Below, in pieces: positions 10,938 to 23,033 of a DNA stretch of 64,000 nucleotides. Under the pieces are notes generated by a model. It did not search any database. It was not told the DNA's origin and saw only the letters and a list, made by a program, of their open reading frames with translations. Each line of letters begins with the position of its first letter. The first letter of the stretch is position 1. The stretch is taken from positions 2,666,001 to 2,730,000 of the forward strand of contig JAHREC010000045.1 in NCBI GenBank assembly GCA_020081605.1. The letters run 5' to 3'. Made by a program: the position numbers and the translations under genes. The DNA is from Albifimbria verrucaria. Taxonomy: Eukaryota > Ascomycota > Sordariomycetes > Hypocreales > Stachybotryaceae.

Positions 10938-12801
10938 ATTACATTCATGTGCAGTAAAAATGACGAGATTATGGACTTATGAGGCACGATATATAGCTTA
11001 AAATTAAATGGCTTTTATCAACATGCTCCAGATTCACAATATTAATTTTACCACCGTGTAATTTCTCCCCAGTGCATTCTTAGATTGAGAAACACAAAGT
11101 TCTAAGAGTATCTTTTATATTCTGAAGTATAATGCTGTACGTGAGGGTTAGCAGAACTGCTCAGGGCATCTACTTATTATGCACCTTCGGGCACTCAGGA
11201 GATATCTTTTTATGGCGTTGGTCTGTCATAAGTCCTTAACTCTACATGTGGAAAAATCTCTGATTTACCACCAAGTTGACAGTCCAGAAGTACGCATGGA
11301 ACCCATTGAGGCAGGTCCAACTAATTGTTGATTGTGACTTGAGAAGTCAGACTAAACTTGCCACCTACAGCGTTGGAAATACTCAATACTTCGGGGTTTT
11401 GGGAGACAATTGATTTCTTTATAATATTTGCGCAGATAAGGTATTCTGCTACCCGTTTCTTCCATCTTCAACATCGTGAAACTCCATTAACTACACATTT
11501 CCCAGTCACATAACCACATACTTGTGATTTCGTGGTCAGTTTGTTGCTGTTACTTGAGAATCATTCAGTAGTTTCGACTTCTACTATTGTTGGCAATAAG
11601 TAGTCGAGTGATATTTGTCTTATTGCCCCAGATTTTCCAATAATTCTGCAAACGAAATTTTCGTCATGCCATGCTATGACAGGATACGGAGGGTTGCATA
11701 ACTTCTGCTCTGTTTATACCCGTTTGAAGTTCTATTCCGAAACAAGTCATTTCACAAATCCACAAATAGTGTTTTGAGGATTTGGTAGCTTTGATCACTT
11801 TTCCCTCATGGTGCTTTATATGGTTCGATCGTCTGCTTTTGGGTTTTTTCCTTAGTATACTACAAGGTATAAAGTCAACTTGTGTACTTACTTAGAGACA
11901 TGTTTTACAATAAGACAACCTACAGAAGGGCCAAAGCTTAGACCTTGGAGTAATCTGACTTGATCAAATCTTGAGATTTGCTCATTCACACTGGCCTCCC
12001 TGTACTTCCCAAGGCATCAGGAGCCAGCTAGCTCATGTCACTAGTCCTTATGTATCCGGCGATTCATTATTACTGAATGTCATACTTTACTCATGAATAT
12101 CTCAACATCCACGCCGCATATCCATGACACTTACCCCATTTAAACCAGATTAACTCTTTGAACACTAGGGGTGACATTTGAGTACTTGACATTGTATTTG
12201 GAGAGTCAAGATTTTGGAAAGCAGGGAAGGAGATATCAGAAACTTTAGGAATTTTTCCAATTTCCTGTTTAAATCTTGGTCATAACCCTACATGAACTAT
12301 CCCTGGCAATGGATAGTGTCCTGAAGTCTGTCAAGAGTCTAGGTAGGAGGCATAGAGTCATTCACATCTGTCAGATATTGTGCGGTTTACAACCAATACC
12401 TTCTGTAGGAGAGAGATGTAAGGATGTAAACTTCCAGGGCCTCCTGGCAACCTCCAGAGTATACAATGGCGGGTTGACGGAAGAGCATGGCATGGGTCAT
12501 GATGACTTCAGACTCCGACCCCAGTGGCCCATAGATGGGGATAGACTATTATCGAATTCAATCAACTTGGCATTTGGCTACTGAAACGACAGTGTAATTT
12601 GGTGTTGAAATGGTACGAAACTGTACTTATTACCTACCGCTTACTGGGCCTCGCTGGTTGGATGTCGCAAAAGTGGGCATCGATGTCAAGTGGAGATCTG
12701 GGATTTTCCAAACAGTCTTAGTATTTGAATCAACCGCTCAGTCCTTTGGCGCAAGTAGAAAACATCGGGAGATTCGCAAAGGGATCGAAAGCTAGAACAT
12801 C
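10938..12801. other. AT-richer intergenic region, no gene seen
   Basis: About 1.9 kb, richer in A and T than the neighbouring genes, with no convincing open frame on either strand. I looked for transposon relics and terminal repeats and saw none. Confidence 0.45.
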
Positions 12802-13589
12802 ATGGCGGCTACTGCCCCCGGCGTCGCATTGTGGGCATGTCTACCAAGATGTATTTCTCCTTGACCCACTTGCGCGACTTCACGGACAACCTTATTGCGC
12901 ACCTCACGGCTTCCTCAGCAGAGACCCTCTCACACGTCGACATCTTTGTGATACCAGACTTTGTCGCGGTCACATCCGTAGTGGAGCAAGTGAAGCAATC
13001 TCCAGTACCAGTCTGGGTAGGGGCGCAAGATTGTCATTGGGAGGACTACGGTGCATTTACGGGCGAAGTAAGCCCCGCAGTGCTGAGAGATGCGGGCGTG
13101 CGCATTGTGGAAGTTGGACATGCAGAACGTAGGAGGCTCTTCGGTGAGGATGATCCCATGGTCGCAAGAAAGGCTGCAGCGGTGGCTCGGAATGGGATGA
13201 TACCATTGGTTTGCATTGGAGAAAAGAAGAAGCATCACGATGACGCTGCTGCCGTGATGGCGGCCATAGAAGAGTGTCGTGAGCAAGTCGAAACCGTCAT
13301 GGAGGCAATGCCACCCGATGCCGAGGTGGTCTTAGCATACGAACCTGTATGGGCCATCGGAGCAGCTCAACCAGCAGCCGATGCGCACGTGCTCAATGTC
13401 GTCGATGGCATAAGAGGTTTGGATTGTATCCGGCATCGCACTGGAATCACAAGGGTGGTGTATGGAGGCAGCGCTGGGCCAGGACTGTTCACTCGCCTCA
13501 AGCAAGGCTTGGATGGGGTCTTCTTGGGGAGATTCGGGCAAGATCCTGAGCGACTTGTCAAGACGATCGAAGAGGTTGCCATGGCATGA
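12802..13589 (+). CDS. Triosephosphate-isomerase-like sugar-phosphate isomerase (TIM barrel)
   Basis: TIM-family protein of about 262 residues. The catalytic residues are present: Lys16 (STKMYFS), His107 (VEVGHAERRRLFGE) and Glu181 (LAYEPVWAIG with the flexible loop), and the phosphate-binding YGGSAGPGL near the C-terminus. The usual Asn-Trp-Lys motif around the lysine is replaced by Ser-Thr-Lys. Fungi carry glycolytic TIM with introns plus shorter paralogues like this one, some related to erythrulose- or other ketose-phosphate isomerases of polyol metabolism, so a non-glycolytic role is likely (inference). The start at 12802 puts MAATAP before the RRRIVG strand; one base is missing in the CCCCC run 12815-12819 between them. 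Restoring it gives 263 codons with no intron. Confidence 0.83.
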
Positions 13590-14816
13590 TTGCCACGTTC
13601 ATATAAGGTTATCTAGTCTGGCTGAGGGAGGTGTTGTCATCCTATCCAGTTTTCAGTTTAAGCAACATTATGCAGAGGAGTAGATCCGGGCGACTTGAAC
13701 ATTTTGCAATCACCCTCGGCGTTCGCCGCAATCAGTCAATCCCTTGAACCATTCATCCGCTGGGCTGTAAGCATTGCTCAAGCTAGCAAAATTGCATTTG
13801 TTACGTGTAAGAGTAATATTATCAACTTACGTCAGTCACCTTTCGGGCTACGTTCATACGCAGTGCTCCATATTAGTATTGTGATCCTCCAAGTGCCAAT
13901 AAGTATCGAGCCATGTCCACTTGAGACCCTGGACACCATCTATCGTGAGAACAACTCATTGCATGTCACACGCAAGAAAACAGTGGGCTGGATCCACTGA
14001 GCGAGGACCCTGGAAATCATGACAATTCTTATCTACTGTGTCTATACAGTCACCAGGTACGCTCGACTGATCAAGTTAAACGTATCAAACCCTCCAGTGT
14101 TCAGAACACTTCAAATTTATGCCGCTCGAATAGACTTGTAGTAGAGAGTATGTTTGTTCATCCGTTTTAAGGGAGAGGACCACCTTTCATTTCTGATGCG
14201 GAGGGGCTAAAGCTGATGGAGGGGCCAAAGGCCAGCATCCTTGTCAACCAGGACTCCTCCACATGTTGTGGTGCCTTGAATGGAGGACCTTGGCAATGCT
14301 GAATGCTCAATTGTGCAATGGTACGACACTTGCAGCATTCAACATAAGGGTCAGTAGCGGCGCTCACCATGAGGCTCTTGCTTCGCAATCGAATGCTACT
14401 ATCTGGGCCGTACAGAAGCCACCATGGGCTAAATCAGCGGTGAGTAAATGCAACTATGGTACTACGAATGTGGTGCTCGTAGGATTGCATATTAGGTCAG
14501 TGTGTGTGGAACTCTGACGATGTTCCAGCTGAATGATTGGGCGCATTTGTGAATGAATTGACCTATAGCTTTCATGCAATGGCATCATAACATATTAACT
14601 GCGAATTGCGATCACCATCGGTTCGAAGTTGTTATCACTGGTGTAGGCATTCTGAGTGCATAGCATTCGTTGGAAAATGGGGTATATTGTTTGTTCTGTT
14701 TATCCTGTGAATCGAAGTAATTGATTCCTTCGAGTAACAGCCGTCGGCTCGTAAGGAGCTCGATTGCGTGCTGCTATTCACGTTTTTCCTCCTCTGCTCC
14801 TCTTATTCATCGTCGC
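13590..14816. other. Intergenic region, no gene seen
   Basis: Convergent interval between the isomerase gene and the EthD-like gene. Only short frames occur, none resembling a known family. Confidence 0.45.
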
Positions 14817-15185
14817 TTAACCCTCAATGGTGTCGGTGAGGACAACAGCAGTTAGAGAGCTGACAAAGTTGGCCTCGTCGGCAGCGATCTCAGCATACTG
14901 AGCCTGGTAGGTAGCGAAGAAGGCCTGGAAGGTGGGCTCATCAGGGAAGACGAGCTCGGAGATGACATCGTAGTTGAACTGAGACTGGTCGCCGAGCAGG
15001 ACAACGGCGGGGAACTTGTCACCATCCTGGGTGCGACCGATGTAGCGGCGGGTGTGCGACTGAGGGAACTTGTCGCCAAGCAGCTTCTTCTGGAGAGGGA
15101 TGTGAGTCTCCTCCAGGTGCTTCTTAAAAGCGGCCGGGGTGACATCGGCCTTGCGGGTGGTGAAGATGAGGACGCGGAAAGCCAT
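14817..15185 (-). CDS. EthD-like dimeric alpha-beta-barrel protein
   Basis: An intact single-exon 122-residue protein with the compact fold signature of EthD/dimeric alpha+beta barrel proteins: an N-terminal strand (FRVLIFTTRKADVTP), the helix AAFKKHLEETHIPL, and a C-terminal FVSSLTAVVLTD strand. Such proteins act in degradation pathways or in fungal polyketide cyclisation and decarboxylation, often without a defined reaction. The start at 15185 is the only Met that precedes the first strand directly. No secretion signal is present, so a cytosolic role is likely. Its neighbours give no functional hint. Confidence 0.75.
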   Translation of the reverse strand: MAFRVLIFTTRKADVTPAAFKKHLEETHIPLQKKLLGDKFPQSHTRRYIGRTQDGDKFPAVVLLGDQSQFNYDVISELVFPDEPTFQAFFATYQAQYAEIAADEANFVSSLTAVVLTDTIEG

Positions 15186-17333
15186 TTTGAGAAGAGATAG
15201 AGGTTGTTCTTTGGGTATTGGTAGTGGTTTGTTTGTGATTGAGTATAGGAATGAAGAGAACAAAGCAGTCTCCAAGACAGGGAGCAAGCTGCCTTTACAT
15301 ACTTTCTCAAGACCCCTACAACTCGAGATCTGAGCTCCTGGAGCTTGGGCATAAGAGCTTACACCGGTTCACTCTTCAGCCTTCTCATCCTTCGAACTCC
15401 ACTGCCCCTCTCGTCAACCCGGCTACAGTAACGTTGGTCCCGCAAGTGATGCTTCTCCTGAAGCCATCCCGAACTTGTAAGCTGATGCACCCCGTCATGC
15501 ACCGGCATGTGCTACTGGCCCAAATGCGGATAAGGCTGGTCCCTTGTTTCGCAGACGTTGCTTAGGGCGGCGCCACCGCTGGCCTGTAAGGGCCACAGCT
15601 TGGCCGATCGTAAGCCACGGCCTGGCGGGGAGGATCACTGGCGCCCATGCATAGACTAGCTTGTCCCTGTGAATCAAACAATCGGGTATCCGTACATTAT
15701 GCCCTCAAGGAGGGGTGGAGGGGCATTGTGCATGGTGATTGAGGGGCACAGACGAGGAACGAGGCGGTGGACAGCATCGAGTTACGCTGAGAGCAGCCGT
15801 CGAACTGCGAGTTACCGATGAAGAAAGATATCCTAATTGGATCAATAGTTTGGACATCTAACCCTTTGCCATGCCTCGATGACATCTCAAGGGCTTGATC
15901 CAATTGCAAAAGTCTCTCAGCCGCCCCTTCTCCGCCTAACTCTTCACCGCAACTCAGCAACACAGCATATCACTATGGAACTATGATCAGCCTTGTGTGC
16001 TAACCTGAACCCTTGTGCTTTAAGACAAAGGGTAGGACAGTAGAACACCAAGTCGTCCACGAAATACTTGGTACTTCCTTTCTGGATAAAACATTGCAGA
16101 GCACTGAAGTCCCGCATTGGTTAGCCCAGCCCTGTGACCCGATGCAAGGATCGGTCGCCCCCAACCCGAGCTCTGTGTGAGTGAGGATGCAAGTCAGCAT
16201 GAACATCAACAATCGACATTAACATCCCCACAGACTCATCATACAGATCAGTCTATAGCGCAAGCGTTGGTGTAATTTTATCGTGAGATGAGCCGGCGGT
16301 TGTTGCGCCTTGTGAGGTTCATCCTTCGTTTCTTTTGGTTTGATTACTGGGAGGATCCCCCATCTGTGTACAAATTGAGCGTCTCCATAATGTGGGGATA
16401 GTGGTTTCTTATGACTGTAAAATTAGCATCGTCTACGCTGGATTGAGATTGTTCTGGGTGCGAATTGTCTCATTTGAGCCACTAGGCCTTCATAGACCAC
16501 GGCATATGCCGGTCTATAGGCAAACATGATTTATTTTCGGTTGAAGTATTGTAAGCTTCGCTGAAGGGGGTAATAGAACAGCAAGAGCACAATGGCTTGA
16601 CGACTTCACACAACCCGTCTGCCCACTTCCACCTTCGTGGCTTCGGATTAGGCCGGCTATGTGTCCACTTCCGACCCCGGAAAGCATGCTCCTCTCCGCA
16701 CTAGCGAGGCCTGCTACAGCAGCAGACTGAATGCTGACACAATCTTCTGTGAATCCCTCGTTATTGTTGCGCTCGTAGTGGGGAATATCAATGTTTGCCT
16801 CCCACATTCTCCTCTCGAGCTACCCCATCCAGTTCATTTCCCTCAGAGAAAACTACCTTGAGGCCATTCTTCACGATGCAGGCCAAGAAGGCCAAGCCCA
16901 TGAGCATATTTGATTGAGTGTGGCTGCCGACGCGGGTCAATCGCGGACGGTGCAATTTCCTTGGCCCATCGCTGGTCGACTTTGCCGTTGCTGTCGCTCG
17001 CAGCATCTGCTTCCGAGGAACTTGGCCACTGTGATGACGATGGCGACCCCACGGAACGGAGCCTACGCTCAACTAGGTACTTGGAGATTCGGTAGCCATG
17101 CCCCGAGAAGGCGCGTATGTTGCAGTTTTTTGGAGATCGGGCGGGGAAGAAGAAGAAGCAGAAAGAGTATTTAACAATCGTGAAGACCATGTATGCTGGT
17201 AGTGATCTTCCCGTAGTTGATCGTGATCGTTGGACTTGCAGTTCTTCTCGGTCTGCTTCTTGTTGCCTCCCCTTCACTTGGACCAAGATTGCGTGCCAGG
17301 AGCCGGGTAAACAGACAACCACAACTGCGGAAC
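15186..17333. other. Divergent intergenic region, no gene seen
   Basis: About 2.1 kb upstream of both the EthD-like gene and the beta-glucosidase gene. Short frames on both strands lack family features. Carbon-source regulatory sites for the glucosidase would be expected here, but I see none I can assign securely. Confidence 0.45.
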
Positions 17334-20063
17334 ATGCATTCTCCGGTCACACTTACGGCAGCCCTGGCCACAGCCGGGCTTCTATCGGCGGTCAACGCCG
17401 CAGTCCCAGCCTGGGGCCAGTGTGGTGGCAGACAATGGAGCGGTGAGACGGCATGTGTGTCTGGATACCAGTGCGTGGCGCAGAACGAGTGGTACTCGCA
17501 GTGTATTCCCGGTAGTAAGTCAATGAATTAAACACCATAAGCACTCAATCACCCGGGTTTTCATGGGGCATGATACACATATACATGCCTTGTCCCGTTG
17601 TGGCAATCTGAAGTTACGATGGTGCATCTAGTGCTGACCCTGGTGCAATAGGTGGTCAAGCCTCATCAAGCACGAGAGCTTCCTCTACTTCCACTTCGGG
17701 TAAGTTACATCCATCTTCTATCCCTCCAGTTCAAAGCTCAATATTATGCCTATGCGCGTAATACTATGGCGGAGTTGTGCAATGTGCTGACACCGCCTTA
17801 CAGCAGTCCGTTCGTCCACAACCTCATCAGCAAGCCGGTCGGCAAGCTCCTCCGCATCTTCAACTTCGTCAAGCGGAGGAACTGTCCCAACTGACTCTCC
17901 ATGGACTGCTGCCATCGCCAAGGCCAAGACTTCTTTGGCCAAACTCTCGTTCTCCGAGAAGGTTGGCATCGTCAGTGGTGTAGGCTGGCACGACGGTAAC
18001 TGCGTCGGCAATGTCTCCCCGTCTCTTCCATTGGATTCCCATCTCTCTGTCTCCAGGATGGACCTCTCGGTGTTCGCTATGCCACCTCGGTCACTGCCTT
18101 CACACCTGGTGTCCAGGCCGCATCAACCTGGGATCGCGCGCTGATCCGCCAGCGAGGTCAGTACATGGGCGAGGAAGCCCGTGGCACTGGTGTCAATGTG
18201 TTGCTCGGTCCTGTTGCTGGAGCGCTGGGCAAGTTTGCTGAGGGTGGCCGAAACTGGGAGGGCTTTAGTCCCGACCCCTACCTGACTGGTATCGCCATGG
18301 CCGACACGATCGAGGCGATGCAGGCCGTGGGCGTGCAAGCCAATGCCAAGCATTACATCCTCAACGAGCAGGAGCGCAACCGCGAGACCCTGTCGAGCAA
18401 CGTTGACGACCGCACCGTGCATGAGCTTTACCTATGGCCCTATGCCGACGCCGTGCATGCCAACGTCGCCTCCGTCATGTGCTCGTACAACAAGATCAAC
18501 GGCACCTGGGCCTGCGAGAACGACAAGATTATGAACCAACTGCTTAAGAAGGAGCTTGGCTTCCCGGCTACGTCCTCACTGATTGGAACGCGCAGCACAC
18601 AGCGGTCGAGGCCGCCAACACTGGCCTCGATATGTCCATGCCCGGAACTGACTACAACGGTGACAACCGCCTTTGGGGCCCTGCCCTCACCAGCGCCATC
18701 AACTCGGGTCGTGTATCTCAGGCTCGTGTCGATGACATGGTTACCCGTATCCTGGCTGGTTGGTACCTGACCGGCCAGGACAGCAACTATCCCCGCGTCA
18801 ACTTGAACGCAAATGTTCAGGCCAACCACAAGGATAATGTTCGCGCCATCGCCCGTGATGGTATCGTCCTTCTCAAGAACGATGGCGGCATTCTGCCATT
18901 GCGTCGTCCCGGTACTCTTGCTGTTGTCGGCTCCGGCGCTGTCCTTGGCAAGCATGGACGCAACCAGTGCACTGATCAAAACTGCAACGACGGTGCTCTC
19001 GGCATGGGCTGGGGTTCCGGTACCGTCAAGTACCCCTACTTCGTCGCGCCTTATGATGCGATCCAGACTCGCGCCTCCAGCGATGGTACAACCGTCACAC
19101 TGAGCGGCACTGACGAGACGAGCGCCGGTGCTTCCGCTGCTCGTGGAAAGGACGTTGCCCTGGTGTTCATCACTGCCGACTCGGGTGAGGGCTACCTGAC
19201 TGTCGAGAACAACGCCGGTGATCGCATCAACCTTGACCCCTGGCACAACGGAAACGACCTTGTCGCTGCTGTAGCAGGCGCCAACTCCAACGTTGTTGTC
19301 GTTGCCCACAGTGTTGGTCCCATCATCCTTGAGAAGATTCTCGCCCTTCCCGCTGTTAAGGCTGTTGTCTGGGCTGGTCTGCCCTCTCAAGAGAGCGGCA
19401 ACGCCCTCGTGGATATTCTATACGGAGCCACCAACCCCAACGGCAAACTCCCTTACACCATTGCCAAGAGCGCAAGCGACTACGGCACCAAGGTGGTGAG
19501 CGGCGATGACAACTTCAGCGAGGGTCTGTATATTGACTACCGTCACTTTGACAACGCTGGCATCACGCCCCGCTACGAGTTTGGCTTCGGTCTCTGTAAG
19601 TGTCTTGACCTTCTACTGCATCTACTTGATCACCTACTGACCCTTTCTTCCAGCGTACACCAACTATACCTACTCCGATATCAGTGTTACCTCCAACGCC
19701 AAGTCCGGTCCCGCGACAGGCCCCATCGTCCCCGGTGGTGCCAAGGACCTCTTCGACGTCGTTGCCACCGTCACCGCAAGCATCCGCAACTCTGGCTCTG
19801 TTGCCGGTGCTGAGATTGCCCAGCTGTACATCTCATACCCCAGCGGTGCGCCTTCCACTCCTCCCCGCCAGCTCCGTGGCTTCGACAAGCTCAAGCTTGC
19901 TGCCGGAGCTTCTGGCACCGCGACCTTTGAGATCCGTCGCAGAGATCTCAGCTACTGGGATGTGCGCACGCAGAAGTGGGTGGTCCCATCCGGCACTTTC
20001 CGCGTCGGCGTCGGCGCGAGCAGCAGGGACATCCGTCTGCAGGGCAACATCCAGGTGGCCTAG
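17334..20063 (+). CDS. GH3 beta-glucosidase with N-terminal CBM1
   Basis: Secreted GH3 beta-glucosidase of about 809 residues. Order: signal peptide (to about residue 22), a CBM1 cellulose-binding module with Cys30-x10-Cys41-x5-Cys47-x9-Cys57 and exposed aromatics, a Ser/Thr-rich linker, a GH3 N-terminal barrel with the nucleophile Asp in [10 protein letters not shown], the second GH3 domain ([19 protein letters not shown], and [11 protein letters not shown] with a likely acid/base Glu), then a C-terminal fibronectin-III-like domain. It should hydrolyse cellobiose and short cello-oligosaccharides outside the cell. Introns: 17512-17651, 17700-17803 and 19596-19653. Single bases are missing at 18017-18020 (CCCC) and 18564-18567 (CCGG). 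With both restored the exons sum to exactly 810 codons. The antisense open frame across 18440-19390 is a codon-bias shadow. Confidence 0.92.
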
Positions 20064-20567
20064 GCGATTTCAAGCCTCAAGAGGAAACATGGGTAAACGA
20101 TTCGGCGTTTTGAGATGCCAGCAGTTATTCGTACATACATTAAGCAATATCTTCTCTAGTATATAATAAAATTACATCCACACCATCTTCACTGCCGACA
20201 CTGGGATAAGGCTTTCGGAACGTAGATCGCATGGATCTGCAGATCTAATGCAGGGCAATGAAACAGTATCTTTCTGGCTCTCATGCAAAATTTCACAATC
20301 CAATATGGTTTCAAATAATACGGACAATATCCCTCCGCAAACGAGATGAAAGACAGGGACTATGATTCGAGGAATAAATCGTCAAGTCATTCAATCTGTA
20401 ATTCGCTCATGCCTATCCGCTCAATTACCAGTCAAGGCTCCGAACAAGTATCGTTATGCTCCATGGTTCATCCAAGCTTCGTTCATACCTCGGCCTTACT
20501 CAAGCATCCTCTGCAGCCTTAACCAATAGCCGCTGCAATCAGAATAGCCCTCTCCTGCACCCCTCAT
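20064..20567. other. 3' intergenic region
   Basis: Convergent interval between the beta-glucosidase and the small Gly-rich protein gene. AT-rich polyadenylation-like sequence lies near 20155-20175. No gene seen. Confidence 0.45.
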
Positions 20568-20941
20568 CTAATCACTATCGTCGACCGTCTTAGGCGGTGC
20601 CTGTTGAGGAGGGAACTTCATCCCCGGGTCTTTGCATCGCCGGGCTCCGCGCCAAATCCCCAGCCTCCGAAACCGTCAGCGGTGCCGAGACCACCGAGTC
20701 CGGAGGTTGACCCCAGGTTCACCTTGCCCGCGAGCTGGTTCTTACCGACGCCAGGCTTCGTTTCAGCCCACGCGTTGAGCTCCTCGCGTGTCTTTCCTGT
20801 GTATTTTAACACATCTTCATCGCTGAGTCCCGGTCCCCGCTTCTTCTCTTGGTAACGCTGGTAAAGGGAAGCCTTCTTGGCCGATGCGTCAGCGGCGCTG
20901 TCGCTGGCCGACTGATTTGAGCTGGACTGGGAGGAACCCAT
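20568..20941 (-). CDS. Small Gly-rich hydrophilic protein, possible N-myristoylation
   Basis: A single-exon protein of about 124 residues; I do not recognise a named family, although it looks like a conserved fungal protein. It begins MGSSQSSSNQ, which fits the N-myristoylation pattern (Gly2, Ser/Thr at position 6), so membrane anchoring is possible. A charged helix follows (ASLYQRYQEKKRGPG), then LSDEDVLKYTGKTREELNAW and a Gly-rich tail. One base is missing at the CCCCGGG run 20622-20628. Restoring it continues the frame through MKFPPQQAPPKTVDDSD to a stop, for a total of 125 codons. The compact charged centre and low-complexity flanks suggest an adaptor rather than an enzyme. Confidence 0.6.
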
Positions 20942-21705
20942 GGTTTTGGACAGGTTTGGGGGTATTAAGAGAGACTGTGTTAATTGAATCTCGGTGTCAG
21001 AGAATATCGCTCTGTCTAGGCAGCAGTTCCCGTACCATCATGGTTTCAATGCCGAACTTATATAGTCTCCCTTCTGTCAGCCGCACACGCCAAAAACGCG
21101 TCCGCGATCTTCAAATTCCGCATGACGGACGCCACAGACACTAGTTGGCTCGACCATAGGACCTTCTCTAGCCCCTTTCTCCAAACTGAAAATCGCCTTA
21201 ACAAATGCCTTGCACAGAGGCGTGGCCTGCTCACATTCCGCCCGCAGGAATAGAGCATACGTCACAAAACCTAGTAGGATCTACCCTGAACCCTCGCCTC
21301 GTCCCCTAATCGGCCTAAACCCGTGCAAATCTGGTGGCTGTGTTCGTATAGACGCTAAGGGCTTATAGGGTGTGTCAAGATGTTCTGGAACAAGCATCCA
21401 TCGACTGGCCTGGTGCCATTTAGCCAATCATATTTCAACAAGCCCTGTTAACCATCGTCAGCCTGTCTAAGAGCCACTGAGTCTGCCTAGAACGCCTCGA
21501 CCATCACGAGCGAAAGCCATGAGAGCAATCAATGGCCGGTTTCTATCACTGTTCATGTGGTGTAACCCTTCTCAACATAAAAGACCGAGAAGCTCGCCGA
21601 ATCTATTGAACGCGACCTAGGTATCATCATGTACCCTCCTCAACTTCACGTCAAACATAGCCCAATATCCTTCTATAGACAATGATGTAAACCAGTCACT
21701 GAGCC
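20942..21705. other. Intergenic region, no gene seen
   Basis: Upstream of the small Gly-rich protein and downstream of the aspartic protease. Only shadow frames are seen. Confidence 0.45.
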
Positions 21706-23033
21706 TTAGGCATGAGGTGCCATTCCAAGTGTATTGTTACCACCGTTGAACGCCACAAACTGAGATTTGAAGAAGATGTCGCCGTAAATGCCCAGACTTC
21801 CCGGAGCCGTTGCTTGCAAGCCACCAAAACAAGCTGTCAGAAATCATTAGCAATCACTTGAATTTTCCAAGCTGAACCATGTGTAAACTCACTGTTACTT
21901 CCTGGGGCCAGGGAGTGAAGTTAATGTCTGCACCCTTCACCCGTGCCATGTATGCGCCACCAATGTCCAGATCAAGGTCGGGCATCGCAGCATCACAAGG
22001 GAAGACAACGCCTCCTGCCTCATTGTCGACGGCCGCTCCCTGCACCTTGCTGTAGTATCCTCGACGATCTTGGCGTCAGCCAGGATGAGAGTCGTGCCAG
22101 TATCGGCAATGGCCTGACCACCGGGGGTGGCAGCCTCAGCGGCACCTCCGTTAACAGCGAACTTCTCGCTGCTGAATTGCCAGAAACCAGAAGTAGTGTT
22201 GATGGGGATCCAAGCCATCTGCCCCGTAAACTTTGTGCTGTCAACTCTGCCAAACTCATAGGCACCAACGGCACCCTTGCGAAGGTCTGCGGTGAAGACT
22301 GGTTCAGCAAGGTTGGGCATGACATTGTCAAAGAAGGTCTTCTGGCGCTCCGGCTTGATAGTGTTGATCTTAGAAAAGGCAAGTCCAAGCAGTCCGTCCG
22401 TGTTTTGGTCCTTGACAAACTCGGCAGAAACCTGCGTAGCCAGCTCTACAGCCTGAGCGTTGACGGTAGCGCCGCCAAGCGATACGACATCCGTTCCGAC
22501 AACTCCAGCTGCGCCCGATCCGTCACCGTAAGAAATCTGGAAGAAGGAGTTGTCCATAAGCTTGAAGCTCGTGCTAGCTTTGGCGTCAAAGATACGATGA
22601 CCCGTCTGAGCCTCCGGCTGGAGCCCGCTGCTGAAAACCCAAAGATCCGACGATCCAGAATCGAAGTCGAGGTTGACTGTTTGTCCTCCAATCATCACTG
22701 GCGATAGATACTCGATGTCCATAGGTTCGGGAGTTGCTGTTACAATACCGGTTTGGTTCGATACTCCGGCACGGGTCGAAAATCGACGAGCAACAGCTTG
22801 AGCCGCGGAAGCAGCCTTCTGCGCTTCGAGAGCCTTGGTTAGTCCGTCAGGTAAGGGCATTCTGAACTTTCGGTAGGCCTTTGCCATGGCACGGGGGCCA
22901 TTGTGCCCAGTGAAACGGGTGTTCGCAACTCGCTCAACCTTGAAAGAGGAACGCTTCTGGATCTTGAAGGAGTAGCCGAGACAAAGGCTAGGAAGCCAAG
23001 AAAGGCCAAAAGGAACAACGACCGAGAATGCAT
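21706..23033 (-). CDS. Secreted pepsin-like aspartic protease (A1 family)
   Basis: Penicillopepsin/aspergillopepsin-type protease of about 423 residues with a signal peptide (MHSRSLFLLAFLGFLAFVSA), a basic propeptide of about 80 residues and two catalytic aspartates, in DFDSGSSDLW and IADTGTTLIL. The flap Tyr lies in SYGDGSGAAG. A late disulphide is expected between Cys in VVFPCDAAMP and Cys in NTCFGGLQ. It ends in the typical GDIFFKSQFVAFNGG and GMAPHA. It degrades protein at acid pH outside the cell. One intron, 21834-21892. Three single-base losses interrupt the frame: near 22969 after the signal peptide, near 22060 (VEDYYSKVQG) and at the GGGG run 21904-21907. Restoring them gives 424 codons. 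Confidence 0.9.

Noticed and set aside
18440..19390. A 316-residue antisense open frame inside the beta-glucosidase
   Set aside because: It is composed of low-complexity, Val/Asp/Ser-biased sequence produced by GC-rich third codon positions of the sense gene, with no family resemblance.
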